64,000 bases of DNA from Cerrena zonata (GCA_038087015.1 JASBNA010000041.1:62001-126000); one strand, 5' to 3'. Positions 13,667 to 26,601 are shown, numbered from the stretch's first letter. A program made the numbers and translations. The notes: generated from the sequence alone by a model not told the origin.

Positions 13667-14770
13667 TGCGACTGAGTCTAGTTGGGTGAGAGAGTCGTAA
13701 CTGAAAGGCCACGAGCGATTGCGGTAGATCGGAATAGATCATAACATCGCGATGAGGTATTTTGGAGCCAAAAACGAGACGCAGAGACGGAAACATTGCA
13801 CAGATCAGTATTTTGGCTACAAAATGCATGTTACAGAACACGAAGCAACTTACAGGAAGAGAAAGGGTGCAGAGTAGGTAGGAGGATGGTAGTCAGAGAG
13901 AGACCAGGATAAGGCGCGCTTCTTTGCCTTTGTCAGTCCTTTGCGTCTCGGCGCTTGCCGAGTCACGTCCCGGCCTTCCCCCGAGCTCCTTCCAGCGAAT
14001 GCCTCAACCTTCCATATCAAGCTGAACATCTAGAAGTTTATTGTTTAAACAACATATCGTGAGTTGTATCTCAACTCTGCCTATTATTCTGCACTGAGCG
14101 GCTTCAATCGAAATACTCACAAGACATCAACCCTGAACTCGTGTCTCCAACGACTTTTTAAGCTATAGCCTATCAGATCAACACGTTGTCGAGGCCTTGA
14201 AGACCCTCAATACCGTCTGAACCATAACAAGATCATTTACATACTCTCTCTAAGTATTATTAAAAGACACAGAATATAAGTCCGCAGGGACGATCCTGAT
14301 CTTCCGGATGCAATCATATTTTCGTAATCATCGGGTGCTAACCAAGAGGTTTTCAAGTAAGAAATATTCCACTAATAAGTATTATGTATCATAAACCGAT
14401 CAGATTATGTTACACGTACGATAGCAAGCATCAAGACACAAGCTGGTCGGTGTCGCTTAACCAATTGTGGACATGGGACTGAAGCTCCAGATCAACACAG
14501 ACAAACAAGGTGCTCCGGTCCGGCCTCAGACTCTATACTAGTATGTCTTTCGCAGACTCAGAACAACTCGATTGTTGTCGCTGAGCTTTATGTTGCACAG
14601 TAAGGATACATTTACTTCTACAAGAGCGATCCACCACATATTTCTTTAGGAAAAACACTTTGTCCGAAAAGCCGTTTATACATTCAAGTTATTCCCATTT
14701 GAAAACAAACATTATGGTCAATAATGATCAACAGACTCGCATAAGATCGACAGTAACTTTAAACATTCGA
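13667..14770. other. Intergenic region upstream of ubc4
   Basis: Holds the ubc4 promoter and 5' untranslated region (about 13667-13960, partly pyrimidine-rich on the minus strand) and then the 3' flank of the first P450 gene. Open frames here are shadows. No RNA gene or repeat was recognised. Confidence 0.45.
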
Positions 14771-17121
14771 TCAAACTTTGATAGGTTCTAACCGTAAAGG
14801 GAATTCCGGTTTGGTGCTGTCTTTCCCTACAGTCGGATAGCGAACTGCAGCAACGTTCCAAACGATATCTTCTGCTTCGTCTGACAAAGAGATCTTGAAG
14901 GATGAGACAATAGTGCTGAGAACAACCTCTGAGGAGAGATGGTTGTATGAGCTATTGCGAGGGAGAGATGTGACTGGGGCTTACTCATTTCCAACTGAGA
15001 GAACTTGAAACCGCTGTTGTAAAACTAGTTTAGATTACGGGTATAAGTGACAAGCTGGCAAATACGTACATGCAAGCGCGTCCTCCGCCATTAAACGTCA
15101 TCCTATCCAGAGTTAGTCCGACATTATCTTTCGAATGAAGCATGAGTAACTCACAGATTGGAATAAACTCCTGGAATATGGGCTTCCGTCACACTAGTAG
15201 GCAAAGGAGACAACCAACGCTCCGGTTTGAACTCCGCTACGTCGTCTCCCCAGATCTCAGCGTTTCGGTTACTAGCTAAGATTCCAACAATGACTGTCGT
15301 TCCAGCAGGGACTGGGACTTCGTTCATAATGGTTCCATCCATGCAGGTAATCGGTTCGGAAAGTGGCATTACGATGTCTTTCTGCGCCCTGGAAGACATT
15401 TCAGAAGCAATTTCGAATATAGAGAATGAATACTTACTCTCGGAAGATGAAGCTTGGAGGAGGATACCTGGTAAAGTTATGAGTAAGACCAGGTTTTAAA
15501 AATTATCAGGTGAGAATCACGTACAGCCGAAGAGTCTCTCGACATATTGCATCCATATACGGCAAACTTACCAAAACATCATATGGTATGTCATCTCCAT
15601 GCTGCTCTTGAGCCTGTTTAATCTCAGCACGCAAGTTCTCCTGTACCTTCGGATATTGCGACAAGAGCTGCATGAGCTGCACGAGAGAGTTTGATGTCGT
15701 ATCCGTTCCAGCCATGACAAGCAACCTTTAAGTTCGAAAAGTCAAAATGAAGGTTGAATATGTAAAATATAGCTTTACTCACGACATCTGTCCTACGATT
15801 TCTTCTTCAGGCAGACGGTCTTCCTCGGGGGCAGCCATATTTGCGCGCACTACGAGATATTTGAAACAGGTAAGCGCAGAATTTAGGTCAAGACTCACAG
15901 AGATGACTCATTATATCTTTTCCTTCACCCACTTGCTTGAGTAATCCTTGATCTCCGGCCTGCATATTATCCTTCTTGAGCTCGTAAATCCTCCTCGCCT
16001 CGCTATCCATCTTCATGACAACCTGCTTCAACCGTCTGAACCCAGGTAAGGGTATCCAATCCATTGCTGCGGCACGGAAAGCGGGTGAGCCGATGCGTTT
16101 GGCATATTTCAAGAGAGGTTGGAATTGAGAACTCTCGAATAAAGCGGGTCTGTTTGATGGGCGTTAGTTTGTATCTCCGTAGGGGGACGGGGACAGTATT
16201 TACAAGAACTCCTTAATAGCGTCGCCGTACTCGTTGTGAGCAGGTGAGTCCAATGGGTCTAATGTGTAGCCTAGACCACCTTGGCCGATAAGCTCGAGGG
16301 CGGTACGACCAAACCAATTCAAAATGTCCACTGTGGTAGGACCATTTCCAACTTGAGCTTCCAGACCATTGCGTAACTATAAAATTGTAAGTGGGGACTA
16401 ATCGCGCGATGTAGGATATTATTCACCTTGTGGGCCACATTATAGAATAGTGGGGTCATCATTCTCATGTGCTTGATGGAGAATACCGGGTTCAGCATCT
16501 TACGTTGTTTCCGGTGGTGAGCACCTGTAGATATGAATCAATACAAAACCAGCAACTTGAGCGAGATTATTTTATAATTACCATGGACCGATAACAAGCC
16601 AGGACCTAAAGTCAAATTTGCACCACTATGAACAATGTAAGATGGCTCGTAGGCATGAAAAGGAAAAATGGGAATATCGTACTCCGTCGACCATTCTGGT
16701 AAATCATACACCTCTGCATCTTTGATAATGACGTGATGCAGCGCTTTCGGATCGAAGACGTACAACATCGTATGCTGATAGCAAATAGCTAAATGGGGTT
16801 TCCTTCGCTTCCAGATGAATAAGAACCTACTCCGAAAAGCCCCGTGAGTCGGACAACTTTGTTATATCTTGTGCCAAGGTGTTCGATGAAGTCCCATCCA
16901 TGTCTGTCTAACAGCTGTCCGAGGTTGCCTATGATAAAGAAATAATATTCGTTAGATATTCCGATGCAACACAACAATAATAACAGGTCACCTTTGAGAA
17001 GTGAGGCAGACTTCGGTCCCGGAATCTTATCAAGGGGAGAAGTGGTGACGAAGTTACGAGCCACGAGCCACAAGAGCCACCCCAGGCTTCCGGATAAGAA
17101 GACAAGCAGAATCGTGGACAT
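14771..17121 (-). CDS. Cytochrome P450 monooxygenase, copy 1 (complete)
   Basis: A membrane-bound haem monooxygenase; substrate unknown. The N-terminus is a hydrophobic anchor (MSTILLVFLSGSLGWLLWLV) followed by the proline hinge KIPGPKS. Further motifs in order: HHRKQRKMLNPVFS in the C-helix area, the I-helix oxygen-binding motif AGTDTTSN, the K-helix ETLR, FKPERW, and the haem loop FNGGGRACIGF, whose cysteine exon is split by an intron at about 15010-15070. The stop is TGA at 14771-14773. One intron (around 16620-16680) happens to stay open in frame, so the apparent stretch YDIPIFPFHAYEP is intronic; the paralogue downstream has the same junction. The overall pattern resembles the CYP4-like P450s expanded in agaricomycetes. 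It sits head-to-tail with a second copy. Confidence 0.88.
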
Positions 17122-18359
17122 GGCAGGAAGAATACAGTGAGGAAAACTTGAAGAATGCCCAACTGATAAAGAAAAACAGACGTTGTCCTAAGTCGGGGTT
17201 TTTATACGCATCTGGGGGTATTACGAATGTCAATCTCACGATACCCCGATTTCAGGGATTTACCTGTTCGCAGAAGAACATGTACTCCATACCTCTGGTG
17301 TCACTTTTATCGAAGTCCATATGTTATATAGTTTTCCCGCTTGAAGATATGTTCCATTCCAAGCCCTCCATAGCGACCAAGTCAAAATTGCGACATGTCG
17401 ATAAGCAAATGAAAACGCCAACGAAGTATGTTGACAGGCGGTCAATGTGGTATCGGTAATAGTGTCATCATGAGGAAGTCGCCATTTGTATAGGAGGAGG
17501 ATGTTGAGAATCACGGACTGTTCGAGAAGTACAAGCCTGCATTCTTGACCTCTAACACATGACGCCTTGTGAGAACGTGCGCTTCTCTCTGCGTTCAGGA
17601 CGTAAGATAGACAATGATTGCAATCCTTTCGATTATGTAGAAAGGAATAGTGAGCATCGAATTAGATTATAAAGTATGAATTTGAATTACTAGCGAGGAT
17701 TAGTATGTTCAAAAGTCAAAGTTAGGTCTGGTGACCGTCCGGACGTGCTAGTACACTTGGCGGTGATTCACCGCCCGCCCACTATCGCCAACAATCGTCG
17801 AGAAAACAACTAGCCGAGACTCCCGCGTTTAAGCCGCATAGCAAGGCTTAAGTACCACTGACTGTGAACTATTACTAGTAACTGAGCATAATGCACCCTC
17901 TGTCTATGTGTCTTGATTAGCATTGATGCCAAAGTCAGAATTTAGAAACAGTCTGACCGGGCGGGTGCAGCAGCAAGGGAGTCGGAGGCTTATGGCGAAT
18001 TGTTTACACTTCGTCCGGAAGCAACAACAGCTATTAATAACTTGGAAGACGATTATGGATTCCGATAAAACTCGGCATGTTGACGGTATGGTTTTCGCTG
18101 GTAGCAGTCTACACGCAGGCTGGACTTGGGATTTCTCCGAGTCTGACTTTGACTCACTATGATGACGTCATCAATATTCAAGCCCAGACAAAATGATGTA
18201 CAGCACAACGAGTGCAGTACTCAAGACTGCTAATTGGTTAACACTATTCACATGCGTTCGATGAGAAAATCAATTTCTATGTTAATCGGTGACCGAGAGG
18301 ATCCTGCGTTGGTGACAATCTGCGATCGGACAGGCTAGACTTTGTCTGGATTCCACCTT
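17122..18359. other. Spacer between the two P450 genes
   Basis: About 1.2 kb holding the upstream region of P450 copy 1. No gene is supported. It contains two close palindromes, CGTCCGGACG at 17736-17745 and GGCGGTGATTCACCGCC at 17759-17775. Confidence 0.5.
17736..17775. promoter_or_regulatory. Twin palindromes upstream of P450 copy 1
   Basis: CGTCCGGACG (perfect 10 bp) and GGCGGTGATTCACCGCC (perfect 8 + 1 + 8) lie 13 bp apart. The second contains CGG, seven bases, CCG in inverted orientation, the shape bound by fungal Zn(II)2Cys6 regulators. They are about 615-655 bp before the P450 copy 1 ATG. The palindromes are seen; the regulatory role is inferred. Confidence 0.4.
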
Positions 18360-20397
18360 TCAATCCCTAATGCGTTCGACAGTGATTGGACATGCAGGCA
18401 AGGTGCTATCTTTGCCAATGGTGGGATAGCGAACAGAAGCGAGATTCCAAACGACATCCTTCGACTCATCTGCCAAGGACACCTTGAATGATGAGAGGAC
18501 GGTCGTTAAGAGCACCTCTAATCAAATGATATGTAATGTCAATTTACTTATAAATAATGAGTCACAAGCGTGTAAGACTTACTCATTTCGAGCTGAGCAA
18601 ATTTGAACCCTCTGTTCCATACATGATTAGTAGCGCACACGTAGGCCTGGCTCCATTCTCAACTTACATGCATGATCGTCTGCCGCCAGTGAATGTCATC
18701 CTGTCAACCGTTATCAATACTTCTTCTGGAATCTTCGTAACATTTTCACTTACAAATTGGAATAGACTCCCGGAATATGAGCGTCATTCACAGTCGAGGG
18801 AAGAGGGGACAGCCAACGCTCTGGTTTGAACTCCAAAACATCTTCACCCCAGATCTCCTTGCTGCAATTTATAGCCGATATTCCAGCTACCAAGGTGGTG
18901 CCTGCTGGTACCGGTATTTCCTTAACAGTGGTTCCATCAGTGCCGGTGATTGGCTCGGATAATGGTACTATAGTGTCATTTTGCGCCCTGTACAGTGTTC
19001 AACTGAAGGAATGAGTAGTACCTTCGCAAAGAAAAACTTACTCCCGGTATACAAAAGCAGCTGGGGGATATCTGTGTCTATCATGAGCATGTCGAAATCA
19101 TGATAGGACATGCAGTATAACCCACAAACGCATAGACTCCCGACACACTGCATCCATATAAGGAAGAGCCACCAAAATATCGTAAGGTATATCTTCACCA
19201 TGTTGCACCTGAGCTTGTCTGATTTCGGCACGCATCTTATCTTGAATCTCTGGATATTCTGACAAGAGCAACATGAGCTGTGTCATGCCATTAGACGTTG
19301 TATCCACTCCAGCCAGAACGAGTAGTCTGGTCGAAGGAAATAAATAATCACTCTACACAGATGTGAAATAGAGGAACAGATCACGTACGACATTTGACCG
19401 ATAATTTCTGCTTCTTCTAGTCGTTCTTCATCAGGGGCGACCTTGTTTGCGCGAACTAAGAAATGATCAGCTTAAATTAAATCTCGACAATAGCATAGAA
19501 ATTTGCTTACGCATGTGACTCATGATATATTTGCCCTCACCAACTTGCTTGATCATGGTTTCTTCTCCATCTAGGTTGTGCTTCTTCATCTCGTAAATCT
19601 TCATAGCTTCCTTGTCCATCTCCATGACAACTTTCTTCAGTTCTCTAAGCTCTGGGATAGGCAGCCAGTCAATTGCCGCTGCTCGAAAACTAGGGGTGCC
19701 AATGTATTTAACATATTTCAAGACAGATTGTATCCAGTGACCGTTCAAGAACAACAGAGGTCTGAATTATCGAGGCGTTAGACATGGTGATAACGATGCT
19801 ATGCGGCAGCCACATGAAACGTACAAGAATTGCTTGAGAACATCCCCGTATTCGGTTCGGCCGGGTCTATCCAGAGGGTCTCGTGAGTAGCCCAAGCCGC
19901 CTTGGCCGATCAGCTCGAGAGCCGTACGCCCAAACCATTTCAGAATGTCAACTGTAGTAGGAGTGGCCCCGACGTCAGCGGCTAAGCCAACGCGTAACTA
20001 TGAGATTTGAAATTATCAGGATTTAGAATAATGATAGTGAGAAGTATGTCAAGATAATTTACTTTGTGAGCGACACCATAAAATAAGGGGGTGACTGAAC
20101 GCATGTGCTTGATAGAGAAGACAACATTTATCATCTTCCGTTGACGTCGATGAGCAGGAGCTATCCAAGATGTCAGGCTAAGCAGGATAGAAAGGGGACA
20201 TGAACACATACTATGAACCGACACCATGCTCTTTCCCAAAGTAAAATAGTTCCCACTACGAAGCGAGATGTGGTTATCGTCGCAATTAATCGAGGAATAT
20301 CTTACTCTATGCCCCATTCTGGAAGGTCATACGAGTCCCCGTCCTTCACGAAGATATGATGCAGTGCCAAGGGATCCCAAATATACAATACACGCGA
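18360..20397 (-). pseudogene. Cytochrome P450, copy 2, lacking N-terminal exons
   Basis: Paralogue of the copy at 14771-17121, with the same exon order and intron positions. It opens at an exon reading VLYIWDPLALHHIFVKDGDS and continues with YDLPEW, YFTLGKSMVSVH, RRQRKMINVVFSIKHM, the I-helix DTTSNGMTQL, the K-helix ESMR, FKPERWLSPLP and the haem loop FTGGRRSCIGFKF. It ends RYPTIGKDST...ERIRD with TGA at 18360-18362. No internal stop was found in the catalytic part. Upstream, where the anchor, PGP hinge and roughly the first 100 residues should be, only a short LGTK-like trace is left and no start codon fits. It is therefore probably a truncated, non-functional gene; a distant or unusual first exon is the alternative. 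Confidence 0.72.
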
Positions 20398-21817
20398 CTA
20401 TACCCAAGTATAAAATTCGACGTCGTAAGAAGATTCGTGAACGATGCTTACACCAAGTTGACCTGGATTTGGTACCTAGAATAACACGCAACTCAGACGA
20501 ATCAGGCGTTCAGGTACCCACATCTGACTTGCGCGTGAACAAAACGACTACCCATGGTTCCTAGGCTTCAAACATTATAAGATTCCAGGCTCTACTTTGT
20601 GTGTGCCCCTTTCTGACCGAAATGAAAGCGAGAGATTCAAAAGCAGTTAAACATGACACCTAAAGGAGTGTGGATCTCAGGTTAATGAATACTATAAGCA
20701 AGACATGAATATGAATACCTCAGTCGTGATCCATGTATGGTGAGCTAGACTTATCAGGATTCGAGCAGATTCAAGTTGTTCCGCGCGATAGGATAAGCAA
20801 CATAAATACGTATAATGCCGGTATGTTCGCTGCATAGGCTGGTGCTTACGTCTAGCTAGCAAGACGGGTATTGCGTGTGGCGGGTACAAGCTAATACGCG
20901 TACCAACAACATTCACAAGACCACAGCGAGAACATAGATTTATCGGAGTTAATGTCGTAACGCTGAACCTGCGCGGAATTGAGGAGGAAAGTTTTAATGG
21001 TTGGAGACAAATTTGCTGACGTAATAGGAACTGACGTCATATGGGGACCATGAGCAACGGCAACATCATGATCTTTTGTAAACAGCTGAGGAATTCATTA
21101 CGACACTTACTAAAGCTACTGATACTTCGCTGCGTTTAGAGCCCAGACATTCATAGCCATTGCTCGTGAAAATGGCCTCAAACCCATCGGGACGTTTCTT
21201 GGTACGTTCGTTGAAGTTAGGTGTCGAAGGAATGATCATAACCAATACTGGTATGTACAGGCGATTGCTACAGTCACAGGCTGTGTGGCGACCTTGGGCT
21301 ACATGTATGTTGCTGGAAAGCAAGTCAAATCCGAGGAAGGATCTGCATCGATATACAGTATGGTTTACCCGCAATTTAATTCGTTACCGATAATCATAAC
21401 CATCTGTTCTCCAATAGAAAAACAAGGTCAAGGTGCAGGCCTTCAAAGTGGAGAATCTGATGCCCGGATGGCATCGAAAGACGTACGAGCAGCTGTACAG
21501 GGTGATAAGAAACCCTGAAAATGGCATCCCTTCATACGCGATCTAAAAGGAGACCTTCGTAATCATAATTTGTAACATTTCGTGACAGAACATTCAAATC
21601 GTAAACTCTATGTGAACAGAAGGTACAGGGAAGTCTATGGTGATGAGATTCTACATTGAGCGTCCAGGCTCGTTGGTACGATGCGACAGTAAGAGGACAA
21701 AGGAAGGCATTGAGAAATGAAGGAAGTCTAGGGGGGAGATAAAGCAGATAATTTCGCGTGATAACCATTATGGACAAGAAACCAACCAAATATGAGACCG
21801 AGAAGAGGAAAAAAACA
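20398..21817. other. Intergenic region between P450 copy 2 and the first transporter
   Basis: Besides the possible small gene at 21172-21545 I see only short frames. The first 170 bases hold the eroded 5' part of P450 copy 2. Confidence 0.4.
21172..21545 (+). CDS. Possible small single-membrane-span protein
   Basis: ATG at 21172 gives MASNPSGRFL, then a GTACGT...GTACAG intron of about 61 nt, then AIATVTGCVATLGYMYVAG, a good single transmembrane helix, followed by a charged stretch KQVKSEEGSASIYSM. A second intron ending CCAATAG leads to KNKVKVQAFKVENLMPGWHR and a stop near 21545. The total would be about 85 residues, the size of a mitochondrial or ER micro-protein. I recognise no family. Support is limited to the splice signals and the membrane helix, and the exon chain could be fortuitous. 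Confidence 0.3.
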
Positions 21818-24098
21818 TTAATCAACGCGGCGGACACGGGGAACGAAAGCCCACAGGACAACCATGGTGGACATCATTGAGACGACGCTTTGAAAGGAAG
21901 ATATGAGCATGTAAATTTGACTAGATTGGCAAGAGTGAGAACTTACAAAGGTTGCAGTGAGCCGATGCCAAACTTCGAGGCAAGCAAGCCAGTCGCGAAG
22001 GGCAGAACGGCGGAACCAGCTTGGCCGAAACCACCAATCCAGCCAACACATCCTGTGAGAAGCCATTTGGGTAGCACTTGAGTGCAATAGCTCATGAGAA
22101 TGGGATACATCGGACCAAGGAGGAACCCGATGCAAGCAATAGCAAGCGCGTTTTCGATGAGGGACGGAACAACCCAGATGGTAACTTCCAATCTACACAG
22201 AAATGTGAGAATGATTTGACAACTTTTAGTACGTCTTATGACCTACTGAATAGCAAGGAGGGCGTAAATAAACATAATGCGGCGTTCGCCAATCTATAGC
22301 ACTTTGTCAGAACTCGGAGGTAAACAGGGACTTGTAAAACATAAAGGTTCACACACCTTGCGATTGAGCCATATGAGGGCAACACGTCCAAGCATAAGAC
22401 CTACGTAGTAGTGATCAGCTGCCTGTTCGCGTCTTTCGGAACATAACCTACCTCCGAAGAAGCCAGACGAGATGTAACCGGCCGAAGCACCTCCTCCGCG
22501 CTTTTGCTCGATGAACGTAACGATCCAGCCTTTTATTTCGGACCATCAGAGACCTGGAAAACTGCGGACATGTAGAATACTTACCACCCAATGTGACCTC
22601 GACACCGACGTAAATTAATGACCAAATTGACAACAAGTGTACGGTTTTGAGACCAAAGATCTGTCTGTATTTGTTTTCCCTGGTGTTGTCAACTTCACAC
22701 GCCGCATGGCCAGCTTCAGCCATGATATCTAATGTGATAAAACGAAATCTTCAGCGAATGTGACATGTTCGTAATAGAAACTCTGACCATCTTGGTTCTT
22801 CAGACGGAAGACATAGGCCAGTATGGCGGTGTTGGACACTCCAATGGCGGCGGAGATCAAGTAATGGAAGTACCATCGCTCCTTAGTAGCGAAGTTCGTA
22901 GCGACCAATGGTGCAATAAATGCTCCCAAACCTTATCCAGACGTTGAGACAATGTGGAGTAAGAAGGTTCAGACACATACCGTAAGAACCATGCAAGAAG
23001 CCGAAGTTCGTTTGCGCGTTTTTGAGATTGCCGACGAAACCGTTCGCCTGGGCATTTTGGAGGGAGATGCCGAAGCCCGCAAAGCAGAATGCTGCACACA
23101 TAACCGGGAAAGGGCCGCCGGGACTGAGCATTACATAGGCACCGAGCTGCAGAACGGATCCTGAAAATCGAACACATTGTTAGGCTTCGGCCTCTATCTC
23201 AGGAGCGGCTTCACTGACCAAACACGACGACCTGAGAACAGAAGACTGATTAGAAGATAGAATAGTGACTTCGATGTTCGGCGTACCTTTCCGAACCCAA
23301 AACGGTCGTTAAGATAAACGTTCATCATAGCACCGCTCACGAAACCCTTCGGAGGTTATAGATAACTAGAAGGATCAACAATGATAAGGAAATAAGCTTA
23401 CGATGCAGTTGAATACAAACAAGAGAGAGACGAGGGCGAAACCGAGCTGCAATTGCGTCAATCGATGCCGAACTGCAATACTTACTCTAACGCAACACGC
23501 TTACATTGTAGTATCGTTGGATAGTAGGGAGAAGAGGTCCGGTAGAGCCATCATTCCAACCTTCGAGGAGAATACAATAGCACAAGGCAGCGAAGTGCTG
23601 GCGACCCTTCGAACGATGGTTAGCCTTCTCAGCTGGAGATAGGACCGGAGCCGTGGAGCTGGTATCTTCTTCTAGTCGAACAGAAGAAGCAGTGGTGCTG
23701 GGCAAACCAGAGGCGAGTTCGACATCCTGAGCAGTAGACCAACCAGTGGATGGGTCGGCTGCGAACACTGTACCACTAGCACGGCCTTGGAGAGGAGGAG
23801 TCTGAGGACCTTCAGGGAGTGTTGGGAGAACGGGGAGCTCAAACTCCTCGCCTGTGAACACGGGTTTCTGACGGAGCTCAGATCGTCTCCGGATGCGTTC
23901 CGAGGACGGTGGAGGGGGTAGAGTGTTGTCAGAGTCAACCTCTAGAGCGGATTCAACAGCGAGCCCTTTGCTTAATTCGATACTAGACGAAGCAGCGTTC
24001 TCGTTGTTACCAACGAGAATGCGAGGAATGGTGGTCGGAGCAGCATCCGACATTTTGAGTGGGTCTGAGAGAGAGGTACGAGGTAGTGAGTGGGTCAT
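21818..24098 (-). CDS. BSC6-like major facilitator transporter, copy 1
   Basis: A membrane transporter of the major facilitator superfamily, similar to the fungal proteins annotated as bypass of stop codon 6; substrate unknown. The ATG at 24098 (MTHSLPRTSLSDPLKMSD) starts a long soluble Ser/Pro/Glu-rich N-terminal tail of about 170 residues. The first membrane segments follow with LEGWNDGSTGPLLPTIQRYY. Later exons give GAMMNVYLNDRFGFGK, LGAYVMLSPGGPFPVM, NFGFLHGSYG, ERWYFHYLISAAIGVSN, LIYVGVEVTLGG, GYISSGFFG and GFLLGPMYPILMSY. The last exon ends VLWAFVPRVRRVD with the stop at 21818. At least ten membrane segments are visible across many short exons. An upstream in-frame extension from 24245 is absent from copy 2 and is discarded. 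Copy 2 at 26602-28795 matches it exon by exon. Confidence 0.85.
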
Positions 24099-25066
24099 GG
24101 TAGGGGGGAGAAGGAGGGGAAGAGGAAGAGATTTACGCAGGAGATGTTCCCAGTTTTGTAAATTTCCATCTCTCCGCGGACTGATAGGTTTTAGACCATA
24201 GAATCTAGAATATGGAGCTCGGATGCAAGAACCAATACAAAGCACGATAAATCGGTGATCGGTCCGTTCCAGAAAGTCTATCGCAATTATCTTCAGGATA
24301 TCTAGACGTCATCTTTACCCTCTTTATGACCCTACGAGCTCTCGGATCTCAGAATTTTGTACGTCGTGTTGATCTGGATTGGTCGATGAGAACAAAGTGT
24401 TTATCAGCTCTGCGAGGCGGCCTATAACGTAAACGCCTTGATTTTTACCACGAGGCAGTCTTAGTCTATCTATAGTCTATGGGAATACAACTTTTATGAA
24501 CGTTTGCTTACTTGCCAGTCCCCGCTCCGTCTCACAAGTTTGGAGACTCACAGGCTAGGGTTGTGTTAAGTATTCAGGATGGGGATTGGGTAAGACGGTG
24601 CCTTGCCATTGGGTCCCATGCTGCAGTATGATCCGTACGACAACCATATGTTTTTCTTGAAATATCTATTGTGCCGTGCAAACTTCAAACGTGCACTGTG
24701 GTACACTTAGTACTATCAGTTGCAAACATAAAAATTTCCGACAATTCGCCGTACCATGGCAATGCGGCAACTTGGTTAAACTTGACTGCGATGGAGGTTG
24801 CGTCCGATATACTTTACAGTAAGGAGTGACACAGACCGCAGTCTGGCCTAAAGCAAGTTAAAGGATCCTCTTGGCCGAAAACATGAGTACCATGAACGTT
24901 ACAGTGCTAGTGCTATGTACATCGTCTAACTTCAAAGCTTCACAGTTCAAAGTCAAAATACTCATTACATTGTCATAGTTCGGCAAATACCGAGACTTCG
25001 TATAAACCTACGCCTCCAGCCTCATGTACATGTTTCACAACTCAACTTGATCTAAAACCATTAGCT
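24099..25066. other. Divergent promoter region
   Basis: Lies between the first transporter (minus strand) and the RRM gene (plus strand), and holds both promoters. No other gene is seen. A pyrimidine-rich tract on the minus strand near 24100-24170 precedes the transporter ATG. Confidence 0.5.
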
Positions 25067-25991
25067 ATGCACGCACAACACAATCGATTCAATAACTATC
25101 ATAGCTCCAAGCGACAGCTCCTAGGGAACCAACCAGGCCATGCCGCACCTGCATGGCGTGTCAACAACCCAGCAGCTCCAGCTCCAGGAAAGAAAGTTCC
25201 TGAGCAAGGATCTAAGATATTATTGAGTAGATTACCTTTGGATGTGGCCGAAGAGGAGGTCGAAGTGAGTTCTGCTCTTCTCTACTTTTCTGAAATCTCT
25301 AGGCGACATCTTCCTATTTGCAATCATGTTCTCAACTCCAATGGATCCTCTGTTGCAGCAACTATTCTCGAAGACTGTGGGGCCTGTGAAGGACGTGTTT
25401 GTCGTGTATAATTCTCAAGCGAGGTCGAAGGGAATGGCTGTGGTATCTTTCCAAAGACCTGGAGATGCTGCACTCGCGAGGGCCAAGTATAATGGCAAGA
25501 TAGTGGATGGACGTAAGTACCTAGTGCTACTTCGGACAGGACTTTGCCTCACTTTACGCCTCATACTTCCTTGCGATATAGGACGACCAATAAAGATCGA
25601 AATTGTGAAAGATGAAGACGATAAACCCAGGGCTCCTGAAAAGGCCCCTGTTCCCTCATTGCTTCAGCGACTTGGTGGAGTGGTGCCACCAAAAGCAGCT
25701 GCAGCTCCCCCGGCGTGCGTACATTGCTGCTCACTCCAATAATTACCTATTTTATCCTCTCTTCTTGATAGGGCTCCCAAAAAGCAACAAGCCGCTGCAC
25801 AAAAGGCAGCAGCTCCTCTTGCGCCTCGTCTCATGCCAGCTAACCCGAAGAAATCAGTACGACAAAAGAAAGGCCCAAGACGACTGAAGAAAGCTGGTGC
25901 GCGACAAAAAGTTGATAGAGAAACCCTGGATCGGGAGATGGAAGACTATCGAGCGCATGCCGATAGCGATCTGGCGGCGGCTGGCTCGTGA
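25067..25991 (+). CDS. ALY/REF (Yra1)-type mRNA export adaptor
   Basis: ALY/REF proteins couple spliced mRNA to the TREX complex and the Mex67 export receptor in the nucleus. A short N-terminal arm leads into one RRM: RNP2-like KILLSRLPLDV at about residue 45, then LFSKTVGPVKDVFVVYNSQ, RNP1-like SKGMAVVSFQRP and NGKIVDGRRPIKIEIV. The tail is rich in Ala, Pro and Lys (KKSVRQKKGPRRLKKAGA) and ends with ETLDREMEDYRAHADSD, the C-terminal FoP-type duplication motif of this family. Three introns are read: after VAEEEVE, after VDGR, and in the Ala/Pro stretch. Stop TGA at 25989-25991. The N-terminal arm is shorter in conserved motifs than in Yra1, so an upstream exon is possible. It lies between the two transporter copies on the opposite strand. 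Confidence 0.85.
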
Positions 25992-26601
25992 CGCTTCTCG
26001 TTCTAGGATTGAAGCACCGGAACTCTTTAGTGTTCAATTTCTCTCTTGCTCTCTTGCTTTTGGCTATCACTTCGTACAGCTTTTCTGCGTTTTTACAATA
26101 CCACGATCTCGGGAAATCTCACAAGTTTCCACATATGTCCAGGCTTACTTTCCATCTCGGAACGTTATATTCTAGTTGTAGTCTAAATAATACATTCCAA
26201 TTCGATGGAAATCCTCATATATGATTTATATCCATCGCCTTATTCATGATCTTTGGCAGCCTCAATAACTGCGACCAATCTTGCATGTACACATTCCTCT
26301 GTGGAAATCTCGAACTCATTCGTGATTAAACAGAGCTCCATCGGAAGTTCATACCTACTTCAATAAGGGCAATGACATCGTATAGAAGAGTATATTTACA
26401 TTTTGGAAACATGCTATACAGACAAGTCTATGTGATACTGGATTTTTACAGCGGAAATCTCATCGATGCAGAAGCTAGGAGGAAATTGAGAAAAATATAG
26501 GGAAAAGAAAGGTATGGCTCCCCGTGGAGACAAGTGTTTTTAACTATGTAAAGCAGTGACAAAGATATGGGCAGCAAAAGATATAAGCAGAATGCATGTT
26601 C
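25992..26601. other. Convergent intergenic region
   Basis: Separates the ends of the RRM gene and the second transporter. It is AT-rich and looks like two 3' untranslated regions. No gene is seen. Confidence 0.5.

Noticed and set aside
23487..24245. Start of transporter copy 1 at 24245
   Set aside because: The extra 49 residues are absent from copy 2, and the shared MTHS start at 24098 lines up.
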